Source: Nocardia sp. NBC_01730 (GTDB lineage: Bacteria; Actinomycetota; Actinomycetes; Mycobacteriales; Mycobacteriaceae). Taken from it: a DNA stretch of 64,000 nt. Numbering within the stretch: the stretch's first letter is position 1; each line of letters starts with the position of its first letter. The stretch spans positions 3,782,001 to 3,846,000 of the forward strand of contig NZ_CP109162.1 in NCBI RefSeq assembly GCF_035920445.1, written 5' to 3'. Below, one piece after another: positions 9,488 through 19,073 of this stretch. The notes under the pieces were generated by a model. That model saw only the letters and a list, made by a program, of their open reading frames with translations, searched no databases and had not been told where the DNA came from. Made by a program: the position numbers and the translations under genes.

Positions 9488-10909
9488 GTGCGCAAGATGT
9501 ACGCGGGCGCCCGGCTTCGGCGGTTGCGCGAAGAGCGGAGGATGACCCAGGCGGCCCTGGCGAAATCGCTGGACCTGTCGCCCAGCTATCTCAATCAGCT
9601 CGAGCGCGACCAGCGGCCGCTCACCATTCCCGTGCTGCTCAAACTCAACTCCACCTTCGACCTCGACGTCCAGTTCTTCGCCGCCGATTCGGACGCGCGC
9701 CTCGTGTCCGACCTGCACGAAGTGCTGGTGGACGCCGCGGGCGGACACACATCGCCACTGACCGAGGTGGAGGAACTGGCGACCCGCCAGCCGGAGGTCG
9801 CCAGGATCGTCGTGGCGATGCACCGGCGGCTACGCGCCGCCACCGACCAACTCGATCTCCTCTCGGCACGGGTGTCCGCACCCGCGGGCGCACCGGGCAT
9901 GCCCATGCCCTATGAGGACGTGCGCGACTTCTTCTACGACCACCACAACCACATTCCGCAGCTCGACATCGCCGCCGAGCAGCTCTTCGAGAACTCCGGC
10001 CTCACCATCGGCTCGCTCGACCGCCAGCTCGCCCGGATCGCCGAAGAGCGCGCCGGGGTCACGGTCCTGGTCCGCGGCGACGGCGCGGACCGGACCATCC
10101 CGAAGCGGCACTACGACCAGGAGACCCGCACGCTGACGCTGGCCAGAAGGTTGCGGCCCGGCCAGCGAGCCTTCCAGATCGCCACCACCCTCGCCTTCCT
10201 GCTGTATAGGGCCGAGCTGGACGGGGTGCTCGCCGAAACCCCCTCGCTCAACGGCGAATCCCGCACTCTGGCCCGCGTCGGGCTGGCGAACTACTTCGCG
10301 GGCGCGCTCGTGCTGCCCTACGGGCGGTTCCTGCGGTCGGCCGAGGAACTGCACTACGATATCGATCTGCTCGGACTGCGTTTCGAGGTCGGTTTCGAGA
10401 CCATCTGCCATCGCCTCAGCACCCTGCAGCGGCAAGGGCAGCGTGGCGTCCCGTTCTTCTTCGTCCGCACCGACCGCGCGGGGAACATCTCGAAGCGCCA
10501 GTCCGCTACCGCGTTCCACTTCTCTCGCGTGGGCGGCAGCTGCCCGCTGTGGGTGGTGCACGAGGCGTTCGCGCACCCCGGCCGCATCCTCACCCAGGTG
10601 GCCGAGATGCCCGACGGACGGCGCTATCTGTGGATCGCCCGCACCGCCATGACGGCGCCGCACGGGTTCGGCACCGCGACGAAGAACTTCGCGATCGGCC
10701 TCGGCTGCGACATCGAATTCGCCGAGCGCCTGGTCTATTCGGCGGGACTGCAGCTGGACGACCCCACCGCGGCGGTGCCGATCGGCGCGGGCTGCAAGGT
10801 CTGCGAACGCCCCACCTGCGCACAGCGCGCCTTCCCACACATCGGCAGCCCGCTCGCGGTCACCGAGAACACCAGCACCGACCTGCCCTATCCACGCGTC
10901 GGCCGCTGA
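9488..10909 (+). CDS. RamB/PrpR-type short-chain acyl-CoA metabolism regulator
   Basis: A DNA-binding protein of about 473 residues. An XRE-type helix-turn-helix sits at about 10-65 (TQAALAKSLDLSPSYLNQLE); then a central domain and the large C-terminal domain of the short-chain fatty acyl regulators (DUF2083) follow. Relatives RamB and PrpR control acetate, glyoxylate or propionate genes. The C terminus has cysteines at about 436, 439 and 444, with another near 353; in the mycobacterial PrpR, cysteines of this region are reported to hold an Fe-S cluster, so redox or acyl-CoA sensing is plausible. The start is uncertain: GTG 9488 is chosen because homologues begin shortly before the YxGxRLRxLR segment; GTG 9482 or ATG 9458 are possible. 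Which relative it matches is not decidable here. Confidence 0.88.
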   Translation: MRKMYAGARLRRLREERRMTQAALAKSLDLSPSYLNQLERDQRPLTIPVLLKLNSTFDLDVQFFAADSDARLVSDLHEVLVDAAGGHTSPLTEVEELATRQPEVARIVVAMHRRLRAATDQLDLLSARVSAPAGAPGMPMPYEDVRDFFYDHHNHIPQLDIAAEQLFENSGLTIGSLDRQLARIAEERAGVTVLVRGDGADRTIPKRHYDQETRTLTLARRLRPGQRAFQIATTLAFLLYRAELDGVLAETPSLNGESRTLARVGLANYFAGALVLPYGRFLRSAEELHYDIDLLGLRFEVGFETICHRLSTLQRQGQRGVPFFFVRTDRAGNISKRQSATAFHFSRVGGSCPLWVVHEAFAHPGRILTQVAEMPDGRRYLWIARTAMTAPHGFGTATKNFAIGLGCDIEFAERLVYSAGLQLDDPTAAVPIGAGCKVCERPTCAQRAFPHIGSPLAVTENTSTDLPYPRVGR

Positions 10910-11824
10910 TCAGGTATCGATCCTGGTGAGTTTGTCCGGATTGGCGACCGCGTAGATCCCCTTGATCCGCGCGGTCGACGGATCGATATCGAGCACGAGG
11001 ACGGCGAACGGCGCGCCCGCCGAGAGGATCAGCGCGGACGGGTCGCCGTTGACGAACCGGTAGCCGACGCCGAAGTCGGGCACGTGGCTCAGCACCACCT
11101 GGCTCGTGATCAGGCGCGCGACCTTGTCGCGGCCGTGGACCGGCCGCAGCGCCGCGCGCTGCTTGCCGCCGCCGTCGGACCAGAACGTCACGTCCGTCGC
11201 GAGCAGCGCCAGCAACCCCGCCAGATCGCCGTCCATCTGTGCGGTGAGGAACTGCTCGGTCACCCGCCGCTGCACCCCAGGGTCGACCTGGCAGCGCGGC
11301 CGCCGAGCGTGCACATGCTCCCTGGCCCGATGCGCGAGCGGGCGGGTCGCGGTGGCGCTGCGGCCGAGGATCTCGGCGATGTCGGTGTGCGGATACCCGA
11401 AGACCTCGTGCAACACGAACACCGCGCGCTCGAGCGGGGTGAGCGTCTCCAGCACGACGAGCATGGCCATGGACACCGACTCGGCGCGCAGCGCGGGCGC
11501 CGCGGCATCCTCGCCGCCGTGCCCGGCCGGCGGGTCGGTGACCAGCGGCTCGGGCAGCCATGTGCCGACGTAGGTTTCGCGCCTGCGGCTGATCACCGCG
11601 CGCCGGGCGAGGGTCTGATTCACCGCGATGCGCACCAGATATGCCCTGGGGTGTTCGATCTCGTCGGTGCGGCCCCTGTGGCGCGCGACCCAGGACAGCC
11701 AGGTCTCCTGGAGCACATCCTCGGTGTCGGCGACGCTGCCGAGCATGTTGTAGACCACCGAGAACAGCAGCTCCCTGTGGTCGGCGAACACCCGCGTCGC
11801 GTGCTCGTCGACGGTCTCGGTCAC
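10910..11824 (-). CDS. ECF41-type RNA polymerase sigma factor
   Basis: A 304-residue extracytoplasmic-function sigma factor (SigJ-like). Region 2 (residues about 10-75) and region 4 (about 120-180, TPLERAVFVLHEVFGYPHTDIAEIL) are clear. A C-terminal SnoaL-like domain follows, with the ECF41 hallmarks WLPEP in the linker, DGGGK, and NPDKL near the end; in this group the extension replaces an anti-sigma factor. GTG 11824 is chosen because GAAGGAGGG lies just upstream; an earlier ATG at 11848 would put that site inside the gene. ECF41 genes usually neighbour a carboxymuconolactone-decarboxylase or oxidoreductase gene. None is here; the neighbour is a transporter pseudogene. Converges with the RamB-like gene with no gap. 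Confidence 0.92.
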   Translation of the reverse strand: MTETVDEHATRVFADHRELLFSVVYNMLGSVADTEDVLQETWLSWVARHRGRTDEIEHPRAYLVRIAVNQTLARRAVISRRRETYVGTWLPEPLVTDPPAGHGGEDAAAPALRAESVSMAMLVVLETLTPLERAVFVLHEVFGYPHTDIAEILGRSATATRPLAHRAREHVHARRPRCQVDPGVQRRVTEQFLTAQMDGDLAGLLALLATDVTFWSDGGGKQRAALRPVHGRDKVARLITSQVVLSHVPDFGVGYRFVNGDPSALILSAGAPFAVLVLDIDPSTARIKGIYAVANPDKLTRIDT

Positions 11825-11857
11825 CGGCCCTCCTTCGGTCTCACACATAGGAGCGGG

Positions 11858-12890
11858 TACCTCCTGACCTACGGCGGACTTCTACTGCTCGGCGGGAGGC
11901 TGGCGGACCTGCTCGGGCGGCGCAGAATCCTGATTGCCGGGACGGTCGTCATCGGCCTGTCGTCCGCGTTCGGCGGACTGGCCGACGACAGCGGGCTGCT
12001 GATCGGCGCCCGGCTCGCGCAGGGTGTCGGGGCGGCGCTGATGCTGCCCGCCGCGTTGTCGATCCTGACCACCAGCTTTCGGGAGGGCTCCGATCGGCAC
12101 ACCGCCGTCGGGATCTGGGGCGGCGCCGCCGGTCTCGCGTCGGCGACGGGCGTGTTCCTCGGTGGTGTGATCACTGAGGGACCGGGCTGGCGCTGGGTGT
12201 TCTACGTCAACACCCCGGCCTGCGTGCTCGTGCTCGCGGCTGTTCCGCTGCTGATTCCGAACGATCAGCGCAACGAAATCCGACGCGGCTTCGATGTGCT
12301 CGGCACGGTCCTGGCGACGTCGGGACTGATGGCGCTCGTCTCCGGCTTGGTGAAGGCGCCCGAGTACGGGTGGGACGACGCGCGCACACTCGGTCTGCTC
12401 GCGATCGCCGCCGCACTACTGGTCGGGTTCGTGGTGAACGAGCGCGTCACCGCCGACCCGCTGGTCCCGCTGTCGATCTTCGGCATCCGCGGGCTGGCCG
12501 CCGCCAATCTGACACATCTGGTCATCGCCGCAGGAATGATGTCTATCGTTCTTCTTCGTCACGCTGTATATGCAGACGGTCCTGGGCTATCAGGAATTCG
12601 ACGCGGGCGTGCCCGCCGATCAGGCCGGTCTTGCCGCCGCGCTGCTGAGCACCGGACAGCAGCTCGGCGGCGCGCTGGGGCTGGCGGTGCTCACCGCCGT
12701 CGCGACCTCGCACACCAACGCTCAGCTCGCGGCGGGGCATGCGCCGCTCGACGCGATGAACGCCGGGTTCGGGCGGGCACTGTTCGTCGGCGGTGTCATC
12801 GGAGTGGTCGCCGCGATCCTCGGGTTGCGCACGGTGAACACGCGAGGGGATGCCGAGTCGTCGACCGCGACGGAAACCGTTGCTGTTTAG
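11858..12890 (+). pseudogene. Broken DHA2-family drug/proton antiporter
   Basis: Remnant of a 14-helix major facilitator transporter with three lesions. (1) The first helix is missing: homology begins at LLTYGGLLLLGGRLADLLGRR right beside the sigma-factor start. (2) One extra base near 12548 breaks the frame: MMSI continues as FFFVTLYMQTVLGY only in the next frame. (3) After EFDAG about 100 residues are missing; the text jumps to VPADQAGLAAALLSTGQQLGG, normally several helices further on. The rest runs to a stop at 12890. Intact relatives export drugs, often next to stress regulators. No function is expected. Confidence 0.88.
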
Positions 12891-13040
12891 AGCGATCGGC
12901 GCTGGTGTGGCCGGAAACCGAACAGCTCCGCGGCGGGCGTCTTGGCTACCATGGCCAGCTCGCACATCCGAATCGGCGCCATCGCCGCCTTGCCGGACGC
13001 GAACAGATCCATCGTCGATATGGATCCGCCGTATCGACCG

Positions 13041-15320
13041 TCAGGATTTGGCCAGGTACTCCAAACGTTCGGAGTCGACGGCAGCGTGCATCATGCCCGC
13101 CAGGCCGGGGTGCCGCCGCAAACCGGGATCGGATTCCACCACCTCGCGAGCGAATTCCTGAGCGGCGGTGATCACCTCGAGATCGTCGAGCAGTGACAGC
13201 AGGCGCAACGAGCGGGCAGTGCCGGACTGCGCGGCACCCAGCACGTCGCCCTCGCGGCGGGTCCGCAGGTCGAGCACCGAGAGTTCGAAGCCATCAGTGG
13301 TTGCGGCTACAGCACCCAACCGGGCCATCGCCGAACCACCGGGCGCGGCGTCGGTGACCAGCAGGCACAGCCCCGGGTGCTTGCCCCTACCGATGCGGCC
13401 GCGCAGCTGGTGCAGCTGGCTGACGCCGAACCGGTCCGCGTCGACGATCACCATCACCGTCGCGTTCGGGACGTCGACACCGACCTCGACCACCGTAGTG
13501 CAGACGAGCACATCCACCGATCCCTCGTTGAACGCGCGCATCACCTGATCTTTTTCGTCAGCGGGCAGCCTGCCGTGCAACAGACCGACCCGCACGTCGG
13601 CCAGCGGGCCGCTGCGCAGCATCTCGAACACGTCGAGCACCGCCTGGGTGGTCGGGCCTTCCTTCGCACCGCCACCGGACTTCGATCGCCCATTGCGGGA
13701 CTTGCCAGAGCCCTCCTCGTCGTCGCCGATCCGCGAGCACACCACATAGGCCTGGCGACCGGCGCCGACCTCCTCCACGATCCGCTCCCAGGCGCGGTCC
13801 ACCCAGTTCGGATGCTGCCTGCGCGGCACGACCTTCGAGGTGATCGGCGAACGTCCCCTCGGCAATTCGGTCAGGGTGGAGGTCTCCAGATCGCCGAGTG
13901 TGGTCATCGCGATGGTGCGCGGGATCGGCGTCGCGGTCATCACGAGCAGATGCGGGCTGCTGCCCGCCTTCGCTTTGGCGCGCAACGCGTCTCGCTGCTC
14001 CACGCCGAAGCGGTGCTGCTCGTCGACCACCACCATGCCGAGATCGAAGAATTCGACATTGTCCTGGATCAGCGCGTGCGTGCCGATCACGATGCCCGCC
14101 TCGCCGGTCACCGCCTCCAACAGGGCGGCTTTCTTGGCCGCGGCCGACATCGACCCGGTGACCAGCACGATGCGGGTCGCGTGCTCGGCCGCGCCGAGTT
14201 CGCCCGCGGCACCCAGCTCGCCGAGCATGCCGCGCAACGACCGGTAGTGCTGCGCGGCAAGCACTTCCGTCGGCGCGAGCAGCGCACACTGCGACCCGGC
14301 GTCGACCACCTGCAGCATGGCGTGCAGGGCGACGATCGTCTTGCCGGAGCCGACCTCGCCCTGCAGCAGCCGGTGCATCGGCTGCGTTCGGGCCAGATCG
14401 GCCGAGATCTCGCCGACCACCTGCTGCTGTCCGGCGGTGAGCTCGAACGGCAGTTGCCGGTCGAACGCGGCGGCGATGCCGTCGGTGTGCGGCGCGCACA
14501 CCCGCGCTGTCCGGCCGGACACCTCGTGCCGCCGCTCGGCCAGCACCAGTTGCAATGCCAGCGCCTCGTCGAAACGCAGCCGCTCCCTGGCCTGATCGAT
14601 GTCGGACTTGTGGTCGGGCAGGTGGATCAAGCGCAGCGCGTCGGATACCCGCAGTAGCGCGCGTTCGGCTCTGACCGGCTCCGGCAGCGGGTCCTCGATC
14701 AGGTCGAGCTGGTCGAGCACTTGGCGCACGCAGGCGAGCACGTCCCAACTCTGCACCTTCGCGGTCGCCGGGTAGACCGGGATGAACTCCCGTTCCATGA
14801 ACGAAGCGTCCACTCCCCCGGCACCTTTCGCGCTCTGCGCGAGCCCACGCAGGTCGCCGCCGCCGCGCACCTTCGTCAACGCGCCGACCGATTCGTCACC
14901 GTCGGCCTCGGGCAGGATCAGGTAGCCGGGATGGCTGAGGTTCCAGTGACCGGGGCGCCAATAGTTCACGGTGCCCGACATCATCGCCCGCAGACCCTCG
15001 CGGACAACGTATTTCACCTTGTCGCCGTTGAAGAACGTGACGTCGACGCCGCGCCCCGAACCGGTGTCGAGGACCACCTTCAGCAGCGAACCGCGGCGGT
15101 TGCGCATCGGACGCAGTTCGGCTTTCGTGATCCGCCCGATGACGGTGATGTGCGAACCGTCCTCGGGGTCTTCCTCGGTGAGCGGCTGACCTTGGGTCGC
15201 GTAGCGCACCGGATAGTGCCGCAGCAGGTCCTCGACGGTATGCATGTCGAAGGCATCCACCAGCGAGGCGGCCGCCTTCACGCCGAGGATGTGGTCGAGC
15301 CGATCGCTCAGTGTCGCCAT
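13041..15320 (-). CDS. recG: ATP-dependent DNA helicase RecG
   Basis: A 759-residue helicase that remodels stalled forks and branch-migrates Holliday junctions. The N-terminal wedge/OB domain (about 1-250) precedes a superfamily-2 helicase core: Walker A GEVGSGKT, the DEQH box, TATPIPRT (motif III) and QLRGRIGRG (motif VI). A low-complexity insert rich in G, S and K (near KSRNGRSKSGGGAKEG) sits between the two helicase lobes. The gene begins three bases after the DAK-domain gene stop, so the two are co-transcribed; this pairing is widespread in actinobacteria. Confidence 0.96.
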   Translation of the reverse strand: MATLSDRLDHILGVKAAASLVDAFDMHTVEDLLRHYPVRYATQGQPLTEEDPEDGSHITVIGRITKAELRPMRNRRGSLLKVVLDTGSGRGVDVTFFNGDKVKYVVREGLRAMMSGTVNYWRPGHWNLSHPGYLILPEADGDESVGALTKVRGGGDLRGLAQSAKGAGGVDASFMEREFIPVYPATAKVQSWDVLACVRQVLDQLDLIEDPLPEPVRAERALLRVSDALRLIHLPDHKSDIDQARERLRFDEALALQLVLAERRHEVSGRTARVCAPHTDGIAAAFDRQLPFELTAGQQQVVGEISADLARTQPMHRLLQGEVGSGKTIVALHAMLQVVDAGSQCALLAPTEVLAAQHYRSLRGMLGELGAAGELGAAEHATRIVLVTGSMSAAAKKAALLEAVTGEAGIVIGTHALIQDNVEFFDLGMVVVDEQHRFGVEQRDALRAKAKAGSSPHLLVMTATPIPRTIAMTTLGDLETSTLTELPRGRSPITSKVVPRRQHPNWVDRAWERIVEEVGAGRQAYVVCSRIGDDEEGSGKSRNGRSKSGGGAKEGPTTQAVLDVFEMLRSGPLADVRVGLLHGRLPADEKDQVMRAFNEGSVDVLVCTTVVEVGVDVPNATVMVIVDADRFGVSQLHQLRGRIGRGKHPGLCLLVTDAAPGGSAMARLGAVAATTDGFELSVLDLRTRREGDVLGAAQSGTARSLRLLSLLDDLEVITAAQEFAREVVESDPGLRRHPGLAGMMHAAVDSERLEYLAKS

Positions 15321-15323
15321 GCC

Positions 15324-17132
15324 CTACTCCACTCCGATCTGCACCAGGTCGCCGCGCTGCCCACCGGGATACACGATGACCTCGACACCGGGAAAGTCCC
15401 GTGCGATGTGCGTGGCAAGTTCGTCGCCGAGCCCGTCCGGCACCGTCGCCCCCATCAGCAGGGTGACCAGCTCGCCGCCGAAGGCGAGCATCCGATCGAG
15501 CAATGTCAGTCCGGCCGTGCGCATGTCGCGATCGATCACCACCACGTCGTGGCCGACCAGACCGAGCCCGTCGCCCCGCGCACAGGTGCCGACCATGGTG
15601 AGCGCTCGCTGCGTGGCCGCGCGCAGCGATCCCCAGCGCGTGGTGGCGGCGGCCTCCGACATGGTGAAGGCGTCGTCGACCGCGATCCGGCCGCGGTCGT
15701 GCACGGCCAGCGCGGCGAGCCCTTGGACCATGGACGCGCTCGGCAGCAGGAGCACGTCCCGGTGGGCGTCGCGCGCCGCGACGCCCACCGCGACCAGCTC
15801 GTGCGCGGGCAGCGCCCCGTTCGGCAGTACCAGAACCTCCCGGTTCGGCATCCGCCGGATCGCGGCGAGCAACGCTCGCGCGGTGACCGGCTCGTCGCCG
15901 CCGAGCACCACAGCCCCCGCGTCTTCGAACAGCGTCGCGGCGCCCTCTCCTGACGCTACAGCGAGGACCCTCCGGTCGGCCGGGACCTCGGGGGTCGCGG
16001 TGGTCGCGACATCCCGCGCGACGAGGTTGCCCGCCACTACATCGGCGGAACCAGGTACGGCCCGTGGGGAATCCGATGCCGCGGCGATGGTGGACCTCGC
16101 GGCGTCGATCTGCGCGGCGTCGGCTGGACGGGCATGGTCCTGCCGCGGGATCTCGCTGTGCTCAGGCCCGTGGTCGAGGTGTTCGGAGAACGCGAAGCCC
16201 TCGATGCGGATTCGGCTGAGCGTGCCCGCCGCGATCCCCGCCTCCACCGCGGCACCCGCGTCGGCGCAGTGCACATGAGCGGACCAGAAGCGGTCGCCGT
16301 CGCCGACGACCACCACCGAATCGCCGAGCTCACCCAGGCGCGCCCGCAACGTCGCGACCCTCGGCTCGTCGGTGTCGGCGAGCAGGTACATCACCTCATA
16401 CCGCGGCTCGGCGGGCTCGACCCCGATCTCCGACGCCGGTGGAACCGCGACCGCCGAGCGCCGGGCGTACTCCGGTCGCGCGGGCACCTCGCCGCGAGTT
16501 ACCGAGACCAAGCTGTCCAGCAGCACGACCAGCCCGCGAGCGCCTGCGTCGACCACCCCGGCGTCGCGCAGCACGCCGAGCTGGGAAGGAGTGTCTCCGA
16601 GCGCTTTCGCCGCGCCGTCGGCCGCCGCCAGCGCCACGCCCGCCAGAGATACCTCCGAACAGGCCGCGGCGCACGCGGATGCGCAGTCCAACACGGTGAG
16701 GATGGTGCCCTCGATCGGCACACTCAATCCCGCGCGCACCAGCGCCGAGGCTCCGGCGAGCGCGGCACGCAGCGTGTCCGCCGTCAGGGACCCGCCGCGC
16801 ACGGCGTCGGCGATGCCGCGCAATACCTGGGAGAGGATGATGCCGGAGTTGCCGCGGGCACCGATCGTCGCACCCTGTGCCATCGCCGCGGCGACGGTAT
16901 GGGCCGACGCCGCACCTGGTTCCGCGCTTGCGGCGAACACGGCCACCTCGGCGGCCGCGACCGCGGCACGCATCGTGGCCAGCAGGTTGGTCCCGGTGTC
17001 GGCGTCCGGGATGGGGAAGACATTGAGCGCGTTGATCTCCTCGCGCCGATGCTCCAGACCCTGGAGGCAGGCTCGGCCCCAGCGCAGCAATGCCGTGCCG
17101 TCCATCACATCCCGCACTCCGGGCACTGTCAC
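15324..17132 (-). CDS. DAK2 domain protein (FakA/YloV-like)
   Basis: A 602-residue protein with an N-terminal DAK2/DhaL-type kinase domain (about 1-210; [20 protein letters not shown] gives the metal- and ATP-binding aspartates, [12 protein letters not shown] the second motif), followed by a middle region and a C-terminal YloV/DegV-associated domain. In Firmicutes the homologue FakA phosphorylates fatty acids bound to FakB; the substrate in actinobacteria is not settled, so a fatty-acid kinase role is inference. GTG 17132 has GGGAG six bases upstream. It precedes recG by three bases and is divergent from rpmB, the usual arrangement. Confidence 0.9.
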   Translation of the reverse strand: MTVPGVRDVMDGTALLRWGRACLQGLEHRREEINALNVFPIPDADTGTNLLATMRAAVAAAEVAVFAASAEPGAASAHTVAAAMAQGATIGARGNSGIILSQVLRGIADAVRGGSLTADTLRAALAGASALVRAGLSVPIEGTILTVLDCASACAAACSEVSLAGVALAAADGAAKALGDTPSQLGVLRDAGVVDAGARGLVVLLDSLVSVTRGEVPARPEYARRSAVAVPPASEIGVEPAEPRYEVMYLLADTDEPRVATLRARLGELGDSVVVVGDGDRFWSAHVHCADAGAAVEAGIAAGTLSRIRIEGFAFSEHLDHGPEHSEIPRQDHARPADAAQIDAARSTIAAASDSPRAVPGSADVVAGNLVARDVATTATPEVPADRRVLAVASGEGAATLFEDAGAVVLGGDEPVTARALLAAIRRMPNREVLVLPNGALPAHELVAVGVAARDAHRDVLLLPSASMVQGLAALAVHDRGRIAVDDAFTMSEAAATTRWGSLRAATQRALTMVGTCARGDGLGLVGHDVVVIDRDMRTAGLTLLDRMLAFGGELVTLLMGATVPDGLGDELATHIARDFPGVEVIVYPGGQRGDLVQIGVE

Positions 17133-17438
17133 CGCTCACTCCCGTCCGCCACCTGCGCACCATCACCGCCCGCCAGGTTAGCGGGCGAGACCGACAGAGA
17201 GCGCGAGATACCAGGCCGCTGGACTGGCGGATGCCCAGCGGACCTTCCTGCCCTCGTTTCCCCGGACCGGTTTGGTGGATCGAGACCTACACAGCTACCC
17301 TTGCAGGGTTGCCTCGCGCGGCCGTCGCCGGTCCGCGCTGGCCGACATCCGTCGGCAGGGCACATCACGACATTGTTTCCGGACATGCCGCAGTATGAAT
17401 GCGGCGGTCCCCACCATGACATGAAGGAGTTCGCGACT

Positions 17439-17630
17439 ATGGCTGCCGTCTGCGACGTCTGCGCCAAGGGCCCCGGCTTCGGGAAGTCGGTCTCGCACTC
17501 GCACCGGCGCACCAACCGTCGCTGGAACCCGAACATCCAGACCGTTCGCGCTCAGGTCGCGCCGGGCAACACCCGCCGCATGAACGTGTGCACCTCCTGC
17601 CTGAAGGCGGGCAAGGTCGTCCGCGGCTGA
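17439..17630 (+). CDS. rpmB: 50S ribosomal protein L28, zinc-binding form
   Basis: A 63-residue ribosomal protein. CDVC near the N terminus (residues 5-8) and CTSC near residue 54 form the paired CxxC zinc ribbon of the C+ type of L28; actinobacteria often have a second, zinc-free paralogue used under zinc limitation. The ATG follows AAGGAG at suitable spacing. The reading frame extends far upstream but only this start gives an L28 N terminus. Divergent from the DAK2-recG operon; the 306 bases between them hold both promoters and no gene I can see. Confidence 0.95.
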   Translation: MAAVCDVCAKGPGFGKSVSHSHRRTNRRWNPNIQTVRAQVAPGNTRRMNVCTSCLKAGKVVRG

Positions 17631-17724
17631 TCCGCCCGGCTGACCAGCACTACCGACACACGCCCCGGCACCCTCATCGGGTGGTCCGGGGCGTAGTCGT
17701 GACCGCGGTTGTGCGGCGAGCACT

Positions 17725-18267
17725 ATGACCGAGCCGCTGTGGCGCGTCCTGCCCTTGACCGCCGAGCACACGCACAGTCTCGCCGAGTGCCACATCGCGT
17801 GCTGGCGCGAGGCCCATCGCGACTTGGTGCCCGCGCACGTGCTCGACGCGTTCGACGTCGAGCGCCGGGCCGAGCAGTGGGAGCGCAACCGGGTCCGGTA
17901 TCCCGGCCACACGCATGTCGCGGTCGTCGATGACACCGTGATCGGATTCGCCAGCGCGGGTCCGCCCCGCGACGCGCAGGCCGTGACCCCGCTCGAACTC
18001 CACGCGCTCTACGTGCGCTCCGCGTGGTACGGCACCGGCGTCGCGGACGATCTGATCCGCATCGCGCTCGATCCGGCGACACCGTGCTCGCTCTGGGTGT
18101 TCGAGCAGAACCCACGCGCGCAGGCCTTCTACCGCAGACACGGTTTCGCGTTCGATGGCACGCGCAGGGCGGAGCCGCTCACCTCCGCGATCGAGGTGCG
18201 CATGGTGCGCGGGCCGGTGCCGCACGGCGACTCCGCACCCACCGACGCCCCGCAGGACACGCACTAG
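17725..18267 (+). CDS. GNAT-family N-acetyltransferase
   Basis: A 180-residue acetyl-CoA-dependent acetyltransferase. The core is seen as the beta4 strand THVAVVDDTVIGFASA (about 72-87), motif A around LYVRSAWYGTGVADDLI (about 104-120), where the usual Q/RxxGxG/A is reduced to WYGTGV, and the C-terminal FYRRHGF. The acceptor substrate is unknown. It stands between rpmB and an enoyl-CoA hydratase gene on the same strand, ten bases from the latter, so the two may be co-transcribed. Confidence 0.85.
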   Translation: MTEPLWRVLPLTAEHTHSLAECHIACWREAHRDLVPAHVLDAFDVERRAEQWERNRVRYPGHTHVAVVDDTVIGFASAGPPRDAQAVTPLELHALYVRSAWYGTGVADDLIRIALDPATPCSLWVFEQNPRAQAFYRRHGFAFDGTRRAEPLTSAIEVRMVRGPVPHGDSAPTDAPQDTH

Positions 18268-18277
18268 GGTGCAGATC

Positions 18278-19066
18278 ATGACCTCCACCCGGCAAGCCGA
18301 CTACGTGACGACCGTCGACGGCGTTCTGCTGATCACCATCGCCACCGCCGCCCACGGCACGTCCATGGACTTCGCGGGAATCGACGCGGGCACCGCCGCG
18401 CTGCACTCGCTCGGTGCAGAGGTGGGCGCGGTGCTGCTGCGGGGCACCGGTGCGAACTTCTGCGCGGGCGGCGACGTGCGCGGCTTCGCCGCCGCGCAGG
18501 ACCGTTCGGCGCACATCCACGGTCTGGCCACCGACCTGCACGAGTTCGTGCGCGCATTGGACGCGACCGCGGTTCCGGTGCTGGCCTCGGTCCAGGGCTG
18601 GGCGGCGGGTGCCGGGATGAGCCTGGCCTGTCTCGCCGACATCGCAGTGGGCGGCCCTGGCACCAAGCTGCGGCCCGCCTACCCCGGCATCGCCCTGAGT
18701 CCCGACGGCGGCATGTCCTGGACCCTGCCGCGCCGCGTCGGCGCGGGCCGGGCCCGGAACATCCTGCTCACCGACGCCGTTCTGGACGCCGACGAGGCGC
18801 TGCGACTCGGCATCCTCGGCAAGCTCGTGGCCGACGAGAATATCGCCGATGAGACGCTGCGACTCGCGCGTACCTTCGCCGCAGGCCCGCGTTCCACCTA
18901 CGCGAGCATCAAGTCGCTGCTGCGGCAGTCGGATTCGGCGACGCTGAGCGACCAGCTCGACCGCGAACGTGACGCGATCACCGCGGCCGCGAACTCCCCC
19001 GCGGGACGCGAGGGCGTGAACGCGTTCGCCGAGAAGCGCAAGCCCGACTACACCGGACTCGTCTGA
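18278..19066 (+). CDS. Enoyl-CoA hydratase/isomerase family protein
   Basis: A 262-residue crotonase-fold protein. The oxyanion-hole segments are visible at GANFCAGGDVRGF (about 65-77) and GWAAGAGMSLACLADI (about 108-123), and a C-terminal K(P)DYTG tail is typical. At the second catalytic position the text PGIALSPDGGMSW has SPDGG where hydratases usually keep a glutamate, so it may act as an isomerase or on an unusual acyl-CoA. ATG 18278 is the first start that fits homologues. The substrate cannot be assigned. Confidence 0.88.
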   Translation: MTSTRQADYVTTVDGVLLITIATAAHGTSMDFAGIDAGTAALHSLGAEVGAVLLRGTGANFCAGGDVRGFAAAQDRSAHIHGLATDLHEFVRALDATAVPVLASVQGWAAGAGMSLACLADIAVGGPGTKLRPAYPGIALSPDGGMSWTLPRRVGAGRARNILLTDAVLDADEALRLGILGKLVADENIADETLRLARTFAAGPRSTYASIKSLLRQSDSATLSDQLDRERDAITAAANSPAGREGVNAFAEKRKPDYTGLV

Positions 19067-19073
19067 CGCCGGG

